A stretch of DNA of 5,000 bases from Oscillospiraceae bacterium (GCA_016302015.1 JAEDOJ010000124.1:1-5000), one strand, 5' to 3'; shown: positions 1 to 5,000, counted from the stretch's first letter. Made by a program: numbers and translations. Notes: generated by a model from the sequence alone, not told the origin.

Positions 1-30
1 GACAACTACACCTCCGAAGCCGCACTGTAA
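1..30 (+). CDS. 3' end of an unidentified plus-strand gene (partial)
   Basis: Frame 1 reads DNYTSEAAL followed by a TAA stop at 28-30. Third codon positions are mostly C, as in the other genes of this window, which makes a real gene end plausible. It would be convergent with the LysR gene, with only six bases between the two stop codons. Nine residues are too few to suggest a product. No terminator hairpin is visible between the two genes. It could also be a chance open stretch. Confidence 0.4.
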   Translation, partial: DNYTSEAAL

Positions 31-36
31 GGGGCT

Positions 37-924
37 TCAGACAGAGCTTTCCGAGATAAAATCCATAAACCGGTTTGCGGCAGAGGTGGGTGTGACGCCC
101 TTCAGGGTGCACATCACCACCGCTCTGGGTGGGATGACAAAATCCGTCTTGAGTTTTCTGACGATTCCTCTGCTCAGACCGGACTGAGAGAATTCTTCCG
201 TGGCGCAGGCTACCCCAAGGCTGATTCGTGCAAGGGAAATCAACAGATTGTGTGATCCCAGCTCGATCTCCGGCTGTAGGGCAATTCCGTGCCGTGCGAA
301 GAATTCTTCTATATATCTCCGGGAGCTTGCCTTCTTTTCCAGCAAAATCAGAGGAAATTTCGCAATTTCCTCCATGGTATAGGCATGGTCAAAATCGCAG
401 GGATAATCCGGCGCCGCCAGAAAAATCGGATGGGTATCGATACAGTGCCGGACGGCATAAGCGTTGTCCTCGGGACGGCTGGCAAAGGCGATATCCACCT
501 GACCGCTGTGGAGGCAGGAGAGCAGGTGGCGGCTGGTGCCGTTGATGATTCGCATCCGAATATCCGGGTACTGTTTATGAAACGCCTCCAGCCGGGACAG
601 CAGATAGGTTTTGGTCACCGTATCGCTGGCGCCGATGATCAGTTCTCCGGTGAGAAGCTCCCGGGTTTGAATCAGCTTGTCCTCCCCGCTGCGGATCAGT
701 CCCAGGGCTTTTTCGATATATTCCAGCAAAATCGCTCCTTCCGAGGTCAGCACCACACCCCTGGTGCTTCTGGAGAACAGCCGAACCTGAAGCTGCTCCT
801 CCAACTGCTTCACAGACTGGCTCACCGCCGACTGTGAAATATACAGCTCCTGCGCCGCCGCGGAAATATTCCCTTTTTTCGCAACCGCTTCAAAAATCCG
901 ATACAGCTCTAATTTCGCAGACAT
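37..924 (-). CDS. LysR-family transcriptional regulator
   Basis: A 295-residue protein, the usual length for LysR-type regulators. Residues about 1-62 form the winged helix-turn-helix DNA-binding domain, with the characteristic run AAAQELYISQSAVSQSVKQL followed by FSRSTRGVVLTSEG. A linker helix (about 63-88) leads into a periplasmic-binding-protein-like effector domain (about 90-290, beginning GELIIGASDT). The frame is open upstream to an ATG at 1035, but that extension is proline-rich and overlaps the end of the DUF362 gene. The ATG at 922-924 has a GGAGG six bases upstream and begins exactly where the family does (MSAKLELYRIFEAVAK). The gene follows the DUF362 gene by about 20 nt, so the two are probably co-transcribed and the regulator may control that operon. 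The effector is unknown. Family certain, target inferred. Confidence 0.93.
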   Translation of the reverse strand: MSAKLELYRIFEAVAKKGNISAAAQELYISQSAVSQSVKQLEEQLQVRLFSRSTRGVVLTSEGAILLEYIEKALGLIRSGEDKLIQTRELLTGELIIGASDTVTKTYLLSRLEAFHKQYPDIRMRIINGTSRHLLSCLHSGQVDIAFASRPEDNAYAVRHCIDTHPIFLAAPDYPCDFDHAYTMEEIAKFPLILLEKKASSRRYIEEFFARHGIALQPEIELGSHNLLISLARISLGVACATEEFSQSGLSRGIVRKLKTDFVIPPRAVVMCTLKGVTPTSAANRFMDFISESSV

Positions 925-930
925 CTCCAG

Positions 931-935
931 CCTCC
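931..935 (-). promoter_or_regulatory. Ribosome binding site that fixes the LysR start
   Basis: CCTCC on the plus strand reads GGAGG on the minus strand and lies 6 nt before the ATG at 924. It supports the shorter LysR protein over the start at 1035. It lies in the 20-nt gap after the DUF362 stop codon. Confidence 0.8.
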
Positions 936-944
936 ATTCCTTTT

Positions 945-2093
945 CTATCGGTTCAGGATTCTGGCGGGAAGGGGGCGGTGAACCTTCATCGCACCCTTTG
1001 GGCAGAATTCCTGACAGCAGAAGCAGCGAATGCACTTCTTATAATTGACCACAGCCTTTTTGTTCACAAGGGTAATTGCTTTCGCCGGACAGACATTGGC
1101 GCACAAACCGCAGCCCACGCATTCGTCTTTTTTCAGTTTGGGAGAGGATCGCAGGGCTTTTCTGGCGATGTTCCCGAAAGCCGGCCCCAATTTTCCGGGC
1201 AAGACTGCTTCAAACTGCATTCCCCGGCCCCGCTCAATCCGCTTGAAATCCGGGATCATCAGTTCTTCCACAGGGCCTTCCACGGAAACATCCTCCACAT
1301 TTTCGGAAATCAGACCGTAATCCATGGCGGCTTTCAATGTAGGAACTGCTACGGGATCAAGGCCGATGAGCTTGCAGCAGACCAGATCCAGCTTGTGGCA
1401 GTCCTGTCCTGCCAGAAGGGCGCCCATCTGTCTGGGCTTTCCCGCCGTAGGGCCGTTGCCCTCCATGGCGAGAACCCCGTCAACAAGATAATAGTGTGGC
1501 TTGAAATAGTCGTTCAGGTCGATGATCATCCCCGCAAAGTCCAGCGGATCGGGGTAGCGGAAGTGATACTCCGGCTTCATGGTACCGGGGATGACGCCGA
1601 ACAGATTTTTCGTCGCCGCAGACAGGCACATCATTCCGTGGCTTTTCAGCTTGCAGAAGCTGATGATGGCGTCGGCCTCGTCCAGCCATGCGGTGTAGGT
1701 AAAGGTCTTTGCAACATGCGCCTCCGGATAGGTGGCAGCCTTTTGGTCGAAGTTCCGGTTCAGCCGTCCCCCCGCCTCCTCCACCTGAGAAAGACCGGTC
1801 ATCTGGTAGACCCGGTTCAGATAGGCGGCGTTATACAGGCCGCCGGGACTGTCCCCCACGATCACCTCCGCCCCCTTTGCAACCAGCGCCCTTGTCAGCG
1901 CCGCCAGCAATGCGGGATGGGTGGTCGCCGCCGCTTCCGGCTTCATGGCGGAAACCAGATTTGCCTTGATCGCCACCTTCATGCCCGGTTTTACCCAGTC
2001 CAGCCCGCCAAAAGGCGCCAGCACAGCTTCGATCGCCTGGGCGCATTCGTTCTCCGAATAGTCCGCACAGCGCACAATGGATACTTCTGTCAT
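945..2093 (-). CDS. DUF362 domain protein with C-terminal 2x[4Fe-4S] ferredoxin domain
   Basis: A 382-residue protein. The N-terminal part (about 35-275) is a DUF362 domain, recognised by KANLVSAMKPE near 43-53, GDSPGG at 80-85, the lysine-rich stretch KLKSHGMMCLSAATKNLFGVIPG at 148-170, and DGVLAMEGNGPTAGKP at 205-220. The C-terminus is a two-cluster ferredoxin. Cys325/328/331 with Cys335-Pro form one CxxCxxCxxxCP motif, and Cys354/357/360 with Cys364-Pro form the second. No signal peptide or membrane segment is seen, so it is probably a cytoplasmic Fe-S protein. Members of this family are commonly annotated only as 4Fe-4S binding proteins, and the substrate and reaction are not established. 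The start is supported by an AGAGG seven bases upstream and by the family-like MTEVSIVRC. Its ATG overlaps the stop codon of the upstream transposase gene (ATGA), and a LysR gene follows closely. Confidence 0.93.
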   Translation of the reverse strand: MTEVSIVRCADYSENECAQAIEAVLAPFGGLDWVKPGMKVAIKANLVSAMKPEAAATTHPALLAALTRALVAKGAEVIVGDSPGGLYNAAYLNRVYQMTGLSQVEEAGGRLNRNFDQKAATYPEAHVAKTFTYTAWLDEADAIISFCKLKSHGMMCLSAATKNLFGVIPGTMKPEYHFRYPDPLDFAGMIIDLNDYFKPHYYLVDGVLAMEGNGPTAGKPRQMGALLAGQDCHKLDLVCCKLIGLDPVAVPTLKAAMDYGLISENVEDVSVEGPVEELMIPDFKRIERGRGMQFEAVLPGKLGPAFGNIARKALRSSPKLKKDECVGCGLCANVCPAKAITLVNKKAVVNYKKCIRCFCCQEFCPKGAMKVHRPLPARILNR

Positions 2094-2593
2094 ATATTTT
2101 CCTCTTTCAGCAGGTATTTCTGCGGATTTTCATGGATATATCCCCAAATTCTTTCAAATTCCCCATCATTCCGGATCACCCGGTCAAAATAAGATTTTTG
2201 CCAGATTCCCTCACCGATCTGTTTTGAGACCCACCGTTTCATCTGCCCCACCACCCTTGATAATGTTGGGGCGTCTGTCAGCCGCCCGCCCCCATGGGAA
2301 AATAACAGGATCAAATGTATATGATTCGGCATGATACAGTATTTTTCAACCGTGACGGTGGGATAGTACCGTGGAATATTCACAATTCCCTGCTCCGCAA
2401 TGCGCCCATATTCGGAAAGCGGCGGTCTGAGGATCATATTGTCATCCATGATCTCCGGGCGGCTGGTAGCCGCCCCTACGGGATCCCAAAACAGGGGCTT
2501 TTTCCCTGCTGTGCAGATCGTCACAAAATAGGCGCCGTTTTGGCTGTAGTCATATTCCGGCAGACGGTTAGGCTTCCGTGACGGCCGTTTCAT
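2090..2593 (-). CDS. REP-associated tyrosine transposase (RAYT, Y1/IS200-like HUH family)
   Basis: With the start at 2593 this is a 167-residue protein of the Y1_Tnp/RAYT type. Family marks are EYDYSQNGAYFVTICT near the N-terminus (about 13-28), the metal-binding HUH motif in MPNHIHLIL (His91, His93), TLSRVVGQMKRWVSKQIG (about 111-127), and WQKSYFDRVIRN followed by YIHENPQKY. Tyr135 in WQKSYF is the likely catalytic tyrosine, by analogy with the family. RAYTs are single-copy, domesticated single-strand transposases that act on REP palindromes, and REP-like palindromes lie directly upstream (2658-2810). A start at 2650 is possible but sits inside a REP repeat unit and lacks a ribosome binding site. 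The ATG at 2593 has AGGAG upstream, at a rather long spacing of 12 nt. Two stretches of the coding sequence resemble REPs themselves. The gene ends in an ATGA overlap with the DUF362 start. Confidence 0.88.
   Translation of the reverse strand: MKRPSRKPNRLPEYDYSQNGAYFVTICTAGKKPLFWDPVGAATSRPEIMDDNMILRPPLSEYGRIAEQGIVNIPRYYPTVTVEKYCIMPNHIHLILLFSHGGGRLTDAPTLSRVVGQMKRWVSKQIGEGIWQKSYFDRVIRNDGEFERIWGYIHENPQKYLLKEENI
2269..2287. repeat. Degenerate REP-like palindrome inside the RAYT coding sequence
   Basis: GGGCGTCT, loop GTC, AGCCGCCC: the stem has one mismatch. Bases 2266-2290 match 22 of 25 positions of the intergenic copy at 2789-2813 and have the same orientation as that copy. It encodes the GGGRLTDA segment between the HUH motif and the TLSRVV helix. 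RAYT homologues often have similar residues here, so part of the likeness may come from protein constraint. Confidence 0.5.
2457..2475. repeat. REP-like palindrome inside the RAYT coding sequence
   Basis: GGGCGGCT, loop GGT, AGCCGCCC: a perfect 8-bp stem. Bases 2456-2480 are identical over 25 positions to 2657-2681 in the intergenic array. On the minus strand it encodes VGAATSRP, residues 39-46 of the 167-residue RAYT, without breaking the frame. Confidence 0.9.
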
Positions 2594-2605
2594 AGCAAAA
2601 CCACG

Positions 2606-2610
2606 CTCCT
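2606..2610 (-). promoter_or_regulatory. Probable RAYT ribosome binding site
   Basis: Reads AGGAG on the minus strand, 12 nt before the ATG at 2593. The spacing is longer than ideal. It is still the only Shine-Dalgarno-like sequence near either candidate start, and it favours the 167-residue product. Confidence 0.45.
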
Positions 2611-2629
2611 GTTCATAGATTTCATTTCC

Positions 2630-2770
2630 GGGCGGTGGATTGTTGCCCATATGTTTCGGGCGGCTGGTAGCCGCCCCTACGTTGTGGGCGGTGGATCGTT
2701 GTGCGTATGTTTCGGGCGGCTGGTAGCCGCCTCTACGTTGTGGGCGGTGGATCGGTGCCCGTATGTTGTC
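2630..2770. repeat. Tandem 56-bp repeat units carrying REP-like palindromes
   Basis: Two full units (2630-2685 and 2686-2741) match at 51 of 56 positions. Each starts GGGCGGTGGAT and ends CTACGTTGT. A third unit begins at 2742 and decays near 2770. The first two each contain a palindrome, at 2658-2676 (perfect 8-bp stem, GGT loop) and 2714-2732 (same, with one G-T pair). The array lies in the leader region of the RAYT transcript, as expected for REPs mobilised by their partner transposase. Confidence 0.88.
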
Positions 2771-2791
2771 CGGCCACCATTGATCGTGTAG

Positions 2792-2810
2792 GGGCGGCTA
2801 TCAGCCGCCC
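2792..2810. repeat. REP-like palindrome, inverted copy
   Basis: GGGCGGCT, loop ATC, AGCCGCCC. The flanking GTAG precedes the stem here, whereas CTACG follows it in the copies at 2658 and 2714, so this element faces the other way. Together they form an inverted arrangement like a BIME. Confidence 0.85.
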
Positions 2811-2834
2811 GCCGTCATTTGATTTCGTACTCAT

Positions 2835-2863
2835 ATTTTAGCGGAAAAGCAGGGAAAAGTAAA
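2835..2863 (-). promoter_or_regulatory. Probable sigma70-type promoter for the RAYT-DUF362-LysR transcript
   Basis: On the minus strand, TTTACT (2863-2858) is followed after exactly 17 bp by TAAAAT (2840-2835), which matches the -10 consensus at five of six positions. Transcription would start near 2828 and run through the REP array into the RAYT gene. No other strong candidate is seen between the REPs and the terminator at 2972. Confidence 0.5.
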
Positions 2864-2971
2864 GAAAAAAGAGAACAATGCCTCAGACGAATCCCTCAAG
2901 GACTTGTTTCCGGTCGTTCCAGTACAACTTGCCTAAAATACGAAAAAGAAATTTGTAAAAAACAGCAAAGG

Positions 2972-2999
2972 AAAAAGCCTTGCAACCGCAGGGCTTTTT
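2972..2999. terminator. Bidirectional intrinsic terminator hairpin
   Basis: AAAAAGCC, then TTGC, loop AACC, GCAG and GGCTTTTT give a continuous 12-bp stem (one T-G pair) with a four-base loop. It has a T-run on the plus strand and a matching T-run on the minus strand. No plus-strand gene can be supported between the REP array and this hairpin, so it may be left over from an earlier gene order or may block antisense transcription. The 2811-2971 stretch contains no supported gene. Confidence 0.75.
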
Positions 3000-3008
3000 C
3001 GTTATAAT
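2980..3008 (+). promoter_or_regulatory. ssnA: Probable sigma70-type promoter of the ssnA-ygfK operon
   Basis: A perfect TATAAT at 3003-3008 is preceded after exactly 17 bp by TTGCAA (2980-2985, four of six matches to TTGACA). The start point would be near 3015, giving a leader of about 147 nt before the ssnA ATG. The -35 hexamer lies inside the stem-loop of the terminator at 2972-2999. Confidence 0.65.
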
Positions 3009-3014
3009 AATACT

Positions 3015-3132
3015 GTAATTGAAGAATGATAGCTGTAACGAAGTGCTGCGCGCACGGGCTTTCGACTATCACTCAGGTTTACTTGAGTGGAGATGCGGGA
3101 CGGTTGTGTCCTCATCCCCATTTTTTGTTTTT
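3015..3132 (+). promoter_or_regulatory. Structured 5' leader of ssnA; candidate riboswitch or attenuator, class unassigned
   Basis: By hand folding, UGAUAG (3027-3032) pairs with CUAUCA (3066-3071) to close a domain. Inside it, CGAA (3039-3042) pairs with UUCG (3061-3064) and GUGC (3043-3046) with GCAC (3052-3055). Unpaired CUGUAA and GGGCU segments remain as internal loops. A second hairpin follows: CACTCAGG, loop TTTA, CTTGAGTG (3070-3089). A terminator-like hairpin with a T-tract comes next, then the ssnA ribosome binding site. Hairpins followed by a terminator ahead of a catabolic operon is the usual form of a transcriptional riboswitch. The conserved core of the classical purine riboswitch was looked for and not found. 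No clear antiterminator pairing was found by eye. The ligand is unknown; a purine-pathway compound would fit the downstream genes. Confidence 0.55.
3089..3132 (+). terminator. Terminator-like hairpin in the ssnA leader
   Basis: GG, bulged A, GATG, bulged C, GGGAC, loop GGTTGT, GTCCT, CATC and CC form an 11-bp stem with two single-base bulges (3089-3118). It is followed by six T, a G and five more T (3121-3132). It ends about 30 nt before the ssnA start codon, so it would stop transcripts before the operon unless refolded. The first G is shared with the preceding hairpin, so the two structures may compete slightly. Confidence 0.65.
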
Positions 3133-3161
3133 ACGCATCATATTGAAGGAGGTAATTCTAT

Positions 3162-4520
3162 ATGTACATTCTTGCCAACGGCAAACTGATTACCCGTGAC
3201 CCGGACTTCCCCTATCTGGTGGACGGCGGTGTTGCCATTGAGGGCACCAAAATCAAGGAAGTGGGCAAAACCGCTGACCTGAAGGCAAAATATCCCGACG
3301 CCGAATTTATTGACGCCAAGGGCGGCGTGATCATGCCCGCCTTTATCAATGCCCACACCCACATCTATTCCGCTCTGGCTCGGGGACTTTCCATCAAGGG
3401 CTACAATGCGGACAACTTCTATGATGTTTTGGACGGTCTGTGGTGGGCCATCGACCGGAAGCTGACCATGAATGGCACCCGTGCCTCTGCCAATGCTTTG
3501 TACATCGACTGCATCAAGCAGGGCGTCACCACCGTATTCGACCACCACGCCTCCTACGGCGAAATCCCCGGCACCCTGCACACCATTGCCGAGTCCGCCA
3601 AAAAATTCGGCATTCGTTCCTGCCTGTGCTACGAGGTTTCCGACCGTGACGGCGAGGAAAAGTGCCTGCAGGCCATCAAGGAAAACGCCGACTTCATCAC
3701 CGAGTGCGAACAGCGGAAGGACCCCATGCTGGCGGCAATGTTCGGCGGTCACGCTCTCTTCACCATTTCCGACAAGACCTTTGAGCGGATGGTAGAGGCC
3801 AACAACGGCCGTACCGGCTTCCACATCCACGTTTCCGAAGGCATGAACGATGTCTATGACTCCCTCCAGAACTACGGCCGCCGCCCCGTCCAGCGTCTGC
3901 AGGATCACGGCATTCTGGGAGAAAAGACCATTCTGGGTCATTGCATCCATGTAAATTCCGCGGAAATCGACATCATCAAGCAGACCGGCACCATGGTGGT
4001 CAACAACCCCGAGTCCAACATGGGCAACGCCGTGGGCACCTGCCCCGTCCTGCCTCTGTACAAGGCCGGTATCCTCCTTGGCATGGGTACCGACGCCTAC
4101 ACCAACGATATGCTGGAATCCCTCAAGGTTGCTCTGGTTGCTCAGAAGCAGAACGCCTGCCTGCCCAATGTGGGCTGGTGCGAGGTCACCGATATGCTCT
4201 TCAAGAACAACGCCAAAATCGGCGCCAAATACTTCCCCGATCAGCTTGGCATTCTGAAGGCCGGCGCTTCCGCTGACGTCATCGTCATGGATTACAAGCC
4301 CTTCACTCCCTTCTCCGCCGCCAACATCGACGGTCACATGATCTTCGGCATGACCGGCAGACAGTGCCAGACCACCATCGCCGCCGGTAAGGTTCTGATG
4401 AAGGATCGGGAGCTCATCGGCATTGACGAAGAGGCCGAAAACGCCTATATTCTGGAAGAGGCCAAGAAGCTGTGGGGCGACCTCAACCACTGCAAATACG
4501 ACGCCCACGGCGAGATTTAA
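3162..4520 (+). CDS. ssnA: SsnA-type putative aminohydrolase (amidohydrolase superfamily)
   Basis: A 452-residue protein, full length for the family, resembling SsnA and the chlorohydrolase/cytosine deaminase-like amidohydrolases. The N-terminal beta-sandwich part (MYILANGKLITRD) precedes a metal-dependent TIM barrel. Visible metal or catalytic residues are His65 and His67 (NAHTHIY), His223 with Glu226 (HIHVSE), His260 (GHCIH) and Asp311 (MGTDAY). The C-terminal KAGASADVIVMDYKP is the return strand of the composite domain. The protein is cytoplasmic. Its biochemical reaction is not firmly established, but ssnA belongs to the gut bacterial purine/urate catabolism cluster, where it probably acts on a purine-derived intermediate. 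The start is set by GAAGGAGGT with 8 nt before the ATG. It is the first gene of an operon with ygfK and lies behind an attenuator-like leader. Confidence 0.93.
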   Translation: MYILANGKLITRDPDFPYLVDGGVAIEGTKIKEVGKTADLKAKYPDAEFIDAKGGVIMPAFINAHTHIYSALARGLSIKGYNADNFYDVLDGLWWAIDRKLTMNGTRASANALYIDCIKQGVTTVFDHHASYGEIPGTLHTIAESAKKFGIRSCLCYEVSDRDGEEKCLQAIKENADFITECEQRKDPMLAAMFGGHALFTISDKTFERMVEANNGRTGFHIHVSEGMNDVYDSLQNYGRRPVQRLQDHGILGEKTILGHCIHVNSAEIDIIKQTGTMVVNNPESNMGNAVGTCPVLPLYKAGILLGMGTDAYTNDMLESLKVALVAQKQNACLPNVGWCEVTDMLFKNNAKIGAKYFPDQLGILKAGASADVIVMDYKPFTPFSAANIDGHMIFGMTGRQCQTTIAAGKVLMKDRELIGIDEEAENAYILEEAKKLWGDLNHCKYDAHGEI

Positions 4521-4554
4521 CGAAACCACACTATATAAATGGAGGTAAGTTCTC

Positions 4555-5000
4555 ATGTCTGAAAGAATGTATCCGATTCCTTTCAAGTCTCTGATGAATT
4601 GGATTGTCACCGAATACAGCCGGGAAGGCGAGGTATTCGGCATCCATGCTCCCTACATTGCCAAGGGAAAGACCCTTCCCATCTTCGGTGAGAAGATCGA
4701 AACGCCCTTCGGCCCCGCCGCCGGCCCCAACAGCCAGCTTGCACAGAACATCATCGCTTCCTATGTGGCCGGCGCCCGTTTCTTCGAGGTGAAAACCGTT
4801 CAGAAGATGGATGGCGAAGACCTGGCTCGCTGTGTTCCCCGTCCCTGCATCCTTGCCAATGACGAGGGCTACAATCAGGAATGGTCTACCGAATTGACCG
4901 TTCCCCAGGCTCTGAACGAGTACATCAAGGCCTGGTGCGCCCTGAAGATCATGTCCAAGGTCTACGGCTTGGGCGATCCCGACGGCTTCGTCTTCAATAT
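4555..5000 (+). CDS. ygfK: YgfK-type putative FAD/Fe-S oxidoreductase (annotated selenate reductase subunit), N-terminal part
   Basis: The frame stays open from an ATG with GGAGG nine bases upstream to the window edge, giving 148 residues of a protein that is about 1000 residues in the family. The start (ERMYPIPFKSLMNWI), TPFGPAAGPNSQLAQNI at 50-66, FFEVKTVQ at 76-83 and EWSTELTVPQALNEYIKAW at 109-127 match the YgfK N-terminus as recalled from E. coli. This region is a dihydroorotate/dihydropyrimidine dehydrogenase-like barrel. The remaining Fe-S and glutamate-synthase-like FAD/NAD(P)H domains lie beyond the window. YgfK is annotated as a selenate reductase subunit, but its place in purine/urate catabolism clusters suggests an electron-transfer role with the molybdenum hydroxylase XdhD. 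It lies 34 nt after ssnA without a terminator, so it is in the same operon. Confidence 0.92.
   Translation, partial: MSERMYPIPFKSLMNWIVTEYSREGEVFGIHAPYIAKGKTLPIFGEKIETPFGPAAGPNSQLAQNIIASYVAGARFFEVKTVQKMDGEDLARCVPRPCILANDEGYNQEWSTELTVPQALNEYIKAWCALKIMSKVYGLGDPDGFVFN

Noticed and set aside
289..837. Plus-strand open frame (182 codons) across the LysR gene
   Set aside because: It is antisense to the conserved LysR effector domain, with no ribosome binding site or recognisable domain.
925..1035. N-terminal extension of the LysR protein from the ATG at 1035
   Set aside because: It overlaps the ferredoxin-encoding end of the DUF362 gene and has no LysR-like sequence. The ATG at 924 has a well-placed GGAGG and the family-typical N-terminus.
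834..2192. Long plus-strand open frame (452 codons) antisense to the DUF362 gene
   Set aside because: It has low-complexity composition and no recognisable domain. It lies opposite a gene with clear DUF362 and ferredoxin motifs, so it is a by-product of GC-rich codon use.
2594..2650. Upstream start of the RAYT at 2650
   Set aside because: The extra 19 residues are partly encoded by the 56-bp repeat unit and have no ribosome binding site. Family proteins begin near MKRPSRKPNRLPEYDYS.
2630..2810. CRISPR array
   Set aside because: The spacing is a fixed 56-bp tandem duplication with nearly identical 'spacers', and a palindrome occurs in reverse orientation and inside a gene. This fits REPs, not CRISPR.
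2819..3007. Plus-strand open frame of 62 codons ending at the terminator hairpin
   Set aside because: It has no ribosome binding site, its composition is Lys/Arg-rich from A-rich DNA, and it reads through the terminator stem. No recognisable protein.
3015..3132. Classical purine (guanine/adenine) riboswitch, or an ANTAR-type two-hexaloop antiterminator site
   Set aside because: The conserved three-way-junction core of the purine aptamer was not found. The hairpin loops (TTTA and GGTTGT) lack the A1/G4 hexaloop pattern expected for ANTAR targets.
3026..3199. Possible leader peptide open through the ssnA leader from the ATG at 3026
   Set aside because: The only Shine-Dalgarno-like bases sit about one base from the ATG. 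The peptide shows no regulatory codon run, and the frame runs into ssnA, so leader-peptide attenuation is not supported.
3138..4643. Minus-strand open frame of 501 codons antisense to ssnA
   Set aside because: It is rich in Gly, Val and His, as expected from reading the complement of GC3-rich codons. It has no family motifs and extends past both ends of a well-supported gene.

Overview
The window looks like a chromosomal segment of a moderately GC-rich anaerobic Firmicute, most likely a gut member of the Clostridia (Oscillospiraceae-like). The evidence is strong GGAGG-type ribosome binding sites, C/G-rich third codon positions, a DUF362/ferredoxin protein, GGGCGGCT...AGCCGCCC REP-like palindromes with a RAYT-type transposase, and an ssnA-ygfK gene pair. 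This placement is an inference from content, not a database match.

Left part (about 37-2593, minus strand). Three genes point leftward and are tightly packed. They encode a small REP-associated tyrosine transposase (RAYT, 2090-2593), a DUF362 protein with a C-terminal 2x[4Fe-4S] ferredoxin module (945-2093) and a LysR-family regulator (37-924). The RAYT stop codon overlaps the DUF362 start codon (ATGA), and the LysR gene begins about 20 nt after the DUF362 stop. A good minus-strand promoter lies at 2835-2863. At the extreme left edge, bases 1-30 look like the last nine codons and stop of a convergent plus-strand gene.

Middle part (2594-3161, no protein gene). It holds tandem 56-bp units carrying REP-like palindromes, plus one inverted copy. 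These are followed by the minus-strand promoter, a bidirectional intrinsic-terminator hairpin, a plus-strand sigma70-type promoter whose -35 lies inside that hairpin, and a structured leader of about 147 nt. The leader contains two hairpins and then a second terminator-like hairpin with a long T-tract just upstream of ssnA. This is the layout of a transcription-attenuating riboswitch or leader. Further REP copies occur inside the RAYT coding sequence.

Right part (3162-5000, plus strand). ssnA (amidohydrolase-superfamily aminohydrolase) is followed after 34 nt by ygfK (FAD/Fe-S oxidoreductase, N-terminal 148 residues only). These genes belong to the purine/urate catabolism cluster (ssnA, ygfK, hyuA, xdhD, ygeW/X/Y) known from gut bacteria. 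The window therefore probably shows the promoter, control leader and first two genes of a purine-degradation operon. The main point of interest is the unassigned attenuator-like leader in front of ssnA; the second is the RAYT/REP system that has seeded copies into its own gene.
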